Positions 60,715-64,000 of a DNA stretch of 64,000 nucleotides are shown here, one piece after another; position 1 is the first letter of the stretch; each line of letters opens with the position of its first letter. The stretch lies in contig NZ_CP102930.1 in NCBI RefSeq assembly GCF_025558485.1, forward strand, positions 1,550,001-1,614,000, written 5' to 3'. A program made the translations under genes and the position numbers. Below the pieces are notes generated by a model that saw nothing but the letters and a program-made list of their open reading frames with translations, was not told the DNA's origin and did not search any database. This DNA comes from Bdellovibrio bacteriovorus (GTDB lineage: Bacteria; Bdellovibrionota; Bdellovibrionia; Bdellovibrionales; Bdellovibrionaceae).

Positions 60715-61857
60715 TTGAAACATAAAATTTCAAAATCCCAAACGCGCGCGCTCTGGTTAAAATCTCAAGGACTTGATCAGCTGAAACCCTTTGGCGGCGG
60801 TCCTAAGGCCACGGTCAAAGCGATCCAGCACTTGGGGTATGTTCAGATTGACACTATCAATGTGATCGAGCGCTCGCATCATCATATTTTGTATTCCCGT
60901 ATTCCAGACTACAAGCGATCCCACCTGCATAAAGCCCAAAGCAAAGATAAGACTGTCTTTGAATATTGGACTCACGCGCTGGCCTATGTTGCCACGGATG
61001 ACTTCAAATACTTCATGAATGACATGAAACGCCGCAGGCAGAATCCGTCGCAGTGGTATTCCTCTGTCACTGAAGCCGATGTCAGAAAGATGTTAGCGAC
61101 AGTTAAAAAACTGGGTCCTATCTCGATTCGCGATGTAACGGACGATGTCTTGGAAGAAAAGAAACATCCTTGGGGTAGCAAAAAACCATCAAAGAAATTC
61201 CTGCAATGCGGTTTCAATGGTGGGGAACTGGTTATTGCCGAGCGGCTGGGTATGCTAAAAAAATACGAACTGACCGATCGTCATTTCGACTGGGAAAAAA
61301 GACCCAAAGCTGCAACCTTGAAAGATGTCACTGAATACAAAATTGATCGGGCCTTAAAATCGCAAGGGGTGATTGGTTTGGATTCCGCTGCCTATATGGA
61401 AAAAGCGGCGCCCAAAAAAGAAATCCTTAAAGCTATTGAAGTTCGCGTGCGCAAGGGAACCCTGATTCCGGTTCAAGTCAAAGACCTTGAGCGAATTCAC
61501 TTTTGGGCCGAGCCGGAACTGCTGGAAGCATCCGCAGATGCTGTCAGCAATCTGACACACATCCTGTCGCCGTTTGACCCTCTGGTTATTCAGCGAAAGC
61601 GTTTTCATATGTTCTTTGATTATGACCATCGTTTTGAGGCCTATGTGCCGAAAGAAAAACGCAAGTACGGCTACTTCGCTTTGCCCGTGACCATCGGTGA
61701 TCAGGCCGTAGCCGTTTTGGATTTAAAAACGGACCGGCAGAATCAAAAGCTCTTGATCCAACAATGGAGCTGGCTGGGAAAACACAAGTCAAAAGAGCAC
61801 AAGCAATTGATCGAGCAGGAATTAGCGAGATTTGAAAAATTCCAGTTGGAAAAGTAG
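60715..61857 (+). CDS. YcaQ-like winged-helix DNA glycosylase family protein
   Basis: This belongs to the HTH_42/YcaQ (AlkX) family, whose studied members unhook DNA interstrand crosslinks and remove bulky alkyl bases. It has 380 residues. The family's QxD catalytic motif is present: Gln44-Ile-Asp46 in YVQIDTINVIERSHH. Further family-like parts are FEYWTHALAYV and LSPFDPLVIQRKRFHMFFDY near the C-terminus. I chose TTG 60715 with AGAGGG upstream; a TTG at 60646 would add 23 residues unlike the family. It is divergent from the exported-protein gene. Confidence 0.88.
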   Translation: MKHKISKSQTRALWLKSQGLDQLKPFGGGPKATVKAIQHLGYVQIDTINVIERSHHHILYSRIPDYKRSHLHKAQSKDKTVFEYWTHALAYVATDDFKYFMNDMKRRRQNPSQWYSSVTEADVRKMLATVKKLGPISIRDVTDDVLEEKKHPWGSKKPSKKFLQCGFNGGELVIAERLGMLKKYELTDRHFDWEKRPKAATLKDVTEYKIDRALKSQGVIGLDSAAYMEKAAPKKEILKAIEVRVRKGTLIPVQVKDLERIHFWAEPELLEASADAVSNLTHILSPFDPLVIQRKRFHMFFDYDHRFEAYVPKEKRKYGYFALPVTIGDQAVAVLDLKTDRQNQKLLIQQWSWLGKHKSKEHKQLIEQELARFEKFQLEK

Positions 61858-61877
61858 GGGAAGACAAGGCCGTCGCT

Positions 61878-63104
61878 TTACGCAAACGCTCCAGCATCAG
61901 AGAGCACCTGTAAAGAGCGAAGATCTTCTTTCAAGCCAGCACCTTTTAAGGCGGTCCCAACTAAGCACTCATCCCCGGCGTTCAACGCCTGCACCAGCTT
62001 CAGCAGCCCGCCAGAATTTTTACTGACAACAGTCGCACCACCAAAGCTGAAGTAAACGACCCCTTTTCCTGTCAAACCATGTTGCCATAGGATCAAAGAC
62101 TTCTTACTGCGCAGGCGGATCCTGGACTTTGCTGAAATCTTCACACCAGCACCCGGAACAATTTTAAACCCTTGCGAGGAAATATGCTGCATCCAAGACT
62201 TTAAGAACGTCTCTTGCAGCTCTTCGGCGGTCAGATTTTTTAGTAACTCGATGGCTTGCACATAAGAATCAGGAAGCTCACGAACTTCCCCGGTTTCACT
62301 GTGCAAACTTTTAAAGGCCGTGGCAACCTTAGCGCCTGTCGTTCCGAGCTTTCCATCCAGAAGGCCTTTTAAAGATCCGGCAACCATGTTCTTGTGGGGC
62401 TGATCCACCCAAACCCCCAGGCTCCATGTCGCGCTGAACGATCCGTCGGATTCAGCAATGTGCCACGCTGATGAAGGCCAATAGGTCATATCACCCGGGC
62501 GTGCTTCTAAGAGCTCGGAAGCTTTTTTGTGTTTTTCATATTTAAACGCACGATCCAGAGAAGGATTCTTTTTCACGTACTCGGGCTTCCACAAACGGAA
62601 GCGTTTGACGCCAGCTACAGGGAAACTAAAGACCCCGCAGGAATCCACATGCACTCCGAACGGAGTTTTACGGTAATTCCCCAAATACAAGCCCATTTCA
62701 GAAAAGCGATTGGGGAAGCCAACATGGCGATACAGTTCGTCAGTAAATTCGGTCAGCAGATGTTGTTTTTTGTGATTCACCTGCAAAAGCTCATCGCAGA
62801 CCAGGCAGTAATCCGGAAAAAGCGCCTTCATACGCGCATGATAACCCAAAAGGGATTGGTCCTCTTTCTCCGGCAGGACTTGCAGAACGTCCTCTTCTTC
62901 GGCCTTAAAGCCATCAATGAAAAATTTAAACCCGGAAGGGTCATTCAGCTTGCGACAGTGATCTGCATACAAGACAAGCAAATCAAAAATTTCGGCATCG
63001 GTCATTTCCAGCAGACCGGATTTGACGTTTTTAAGAGCCAACGTCTTTTTCTCCCAGATATTCCGGGCGAAATGTCGCCAAAATTTTTGATCAAGAGTAT
63101 TCAT
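61878..63104 (-). CDS. JmjC/cupin-like Fe(II)/2-oxoglutarate oxygenase-type protein
   Basis: This protein has 408 residues. The iron-binding facial triad is visible: His152-x-Asp154 in FGVHVDSCGVF and a distal His215 in YWPSSAWHIAES, with the strand FPVAGVKRFRLW and the family-like RPGDMTYWP between them. This is the layout of cupin_4/JmjC proteins such as ribosomal oxygenases, but the C-terminal ~170 residues are unlike YcfD/RoxA. Target unknown. I chose ATG 63104; the frame is open to 63149. The gene is convergent with ycaQ at 20 bases. Confidence 0.82.
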   Translation of the reverse strand: MNTLDQKFWRHFARNIWEKKTLALKNVKSGLLEMTDAEIFDLLVLYADHCRKLNDPSGFKFFIDGFKAEEEDVLQVLPEKEDQSLLGYHARMKALFPDYCLVCDELLQVNHKKQHLLTEFTDELYRHVGFPNRFSEMGLYLGNYRKTPFGVHVDSCGVFSFPVAGVKRFRLWKPEYVKKNPSLDRAFKYEKHKKASELLEARPGDMTYWPSSAWHIAESDGSFSATWSLGVWVDQPHKNMVAGSLKGLLDGKLGTTGAKVATAFKSLHSETGEVRELPDSYVQAIELLKNLTAEELQETFLKSWMQHISSQGFKIVPGAGVKISAKSRIRLRSKKSLILWQHGLTGKGVVYFSFGGATVVSKNSGGLLKLVQALNAGDECLVGTALKGAGLKEDLRSLQVLSDAGAFA

Positions 63105-63271
63105 GCCCGGCAGAGTCGTTGAGATCACCGCGAGAGTCAAATAAAGCACCGTAAAAACTTCCGCTCCAGTGAGGGGCTTGTAAATTTGACCCGCGTCCCG
63201 TCGTGGGCTGCATAACCCCTTGTGATTACCTAGGATTTATCATAAAAAGGCCCCTCTGGAGAAACCCCGCC

Positions 63272-64000
63272 ATGAATGCAGCCCCTGTTACCTTTGAAGA
63301 TCCCATTTTGACCATCGAGCTGAAGCGGGACGTGACCAAGCACCTAAAACAGGGCCATCGCTGGATTTTCGCCAACTGCTTTGAAGAACGTCGTCCGATC
63401 AAATCAGGCATTCATATTTTAAACTACAAGGGCGAGCCTTTGGCTTTGGGCATTTGGCAGGGGGACACGCAACTGCGTTTCCGCGTACTGGTGCTGGCTG
63501 AAGAGCCCATTTTCCGTCGCAACAACATGAAGCGCACGCTGGAACTTTATTTTGAAAGCCAGTGGCGTAAAGCCGTGGAAATCCGCAAGACCTTCGATCT
63601 TTCCGTCACCAATTCCTTCCGTTTAATTAACGGGGAGGGCGATGGCTTCCCGGGGCTGGTGATTGACGTTTATAACGACACGGCTGTGATCAAACACGAT
63701 CACGCCATTATGGAAAAGACCTGGAACGCCAAAGTGATCGCAGAAAAAATCCAGGCTGATTTTCCTCAAGTTACCTGTGTGTATCTGAAGCGCCGTAACG
63801 ACGCAGATGAAAAAGGCACCAACATCGTAGGCACCCTGGCGCCCGAGGTTCAATTCCTGGAAAATGGAGTGCTTTTTGCCTCGAATATCCGTGATGCGGC
63901 AAAAACGGGTTTTTTCCTGGATCAACGTGACAATCGTAAGATGATTCAGAACTTTGCCAAAGGTAAAACGGTCTTGAATCTGTTCAGCTATACCGGTGGT
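63272..64000 (+). CDS. Class I SAM-dependent rRNA methyltransferase, RlmI/RlmK-like (3' end outside window)
   Basis: The visible 243 codons start MNAAPVTFEDPILTIELKRD, with GGAG upstream of the ATG. An N-terminal PUA-type RNA-binding part (HRWIFANCFEE, GIWQGDTQLRFRVL) is followed by a linker domain (FRLINGEGDGFPGLVIDVYN) and the start of the Rossmann methyltransferase domain: KTGFFLDQRDNRKM and VLNLFSYTGG, which hold SAM-binding residues. This is the RlmI (23S rRNA m5C1962) layout. The catalytic Cys region lies beyond the window. Confidence 0.9.
   Translation, partial: MNAAPVTFEDPILTIELKRDVTKHLKQGHRWIFANCFEERRPIKSGIHILNYKGEPLALGIWQGDTQLRFRVLVLAEEPIFRRNNMKRTLELYFESQWRKAVEIRKTFDLSVTNSFRLINGEGDGFPGLVIDVYNDTAVIKHDHAIMEKTWNAKVIAEKIQADFPQVTCVYLKRRNDADEKGTNIVGTLAPEVQFLENGVLFASNIRDAAKTGFFLDQRDNRKMIQNFAKGKTVLNLFSYTGG

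Noticed and set aside
60504-60725. ORF starting MIRIFKPLHC upstream of the ycaQ-like gene
   Set aside because: It would overlap the ycaQ-like start, has no ribosome-binding site and lies where both divergent promoters must be.

Overview
The window is a stretch of chromosome, about 51% G+C by eye, packed with short-spaced operons on both strands. It has the gene content of a Gram-negative predatory delta-type proteobacterium, most likely Bdellovibrio (B. bacteriovorus or a close relative). This rests on gene families: many signal-peptide proteins and lipoproteins, type IV pilin-like genes, several cell-wall enzymes, a subtilisin-like protease, and an Ig-repeat plus NHL-type giant lipoprotein. 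It is an inference; no search was run.

Layout. 0-7.1 kb: the end of a membrane-type protein, the 2-oxoglutarate dehydrogenase operon (sucA-sucB-lpd, minus strand), then gpmA. 7.2-12.8 kb: a pseudopilin-like operon with three prepilin-type proteins and an EF-hand secreted protein. 12.8-20.2 kb: a small heat-shock protein, hutI, a two-gene unit with a tiny TadE/Flp-like protein, an acyltransferase divergent from glpK, a PilZ protein, a secreted Arg/Asp/Pro-rich protein and an orphan substrate-binding protein. 20.3-26.4 kb: a cNMP-binding protein with radA, then a translationally coupled lytic transglycosylase-oppB-oppC operon. 26.4-31.3 kb: an amidase, a broken ychF fused to the end of rplY, prs, and rsgA behind a leader peptide and terminator-like hairpin. 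31.4-38.2 kb: a 2252-residue lipoprotein. 38.5-46.1 kb: rdgB-rph-amidase operon, small secreted or lipoprotein genes, a coiled-coil exported protein, and an uppP-mscS-STAS operon. 46.2-56.3 kb: a subtilase, an enoyl-CoA hydratase, a pyrC-yciB-lipoprotein operon, a coiled-coil/HEAT pair and several lipoproteins. 56.5-59.5 kb: a CAU-anticodon tRNA followed by an accessory-looking islet (HsdR-N-like nuclease, small Cys-rich exported protein, lipoprotein, small membrane protein). 59.4-64 kb: an exported protein, a YcaQ-like protein, a JmjC/cupin-like protein and the start of an RlmI-like methyltransferase.

Most notable observations. (1) A family of three ~100-nt hairpin elements shares a core but has unrelated, self-complementary outer arms; five of their seven arm mismatches are G-U wobbles if the minus strand is transcribed, suggesting a structure conserved as RNA. 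(2) A deletion-type fusion at 28.25-28.45 kb removes the end of ribosomal protein L25 and the whole GTPase half of YchF. (3) A 16-codon leader peptide with a strong ribosome-binding site overlaps a terminator hairpin in front of rsgA. (4) A degenerate ycaQ-like fragment sits at the edge of the tRNA-proximal islet. (5) A 59-codon TadE/Flp-like gene and a possible 58-codon ORF ending in a strong terminator are easily missed by ordinary gene calling.
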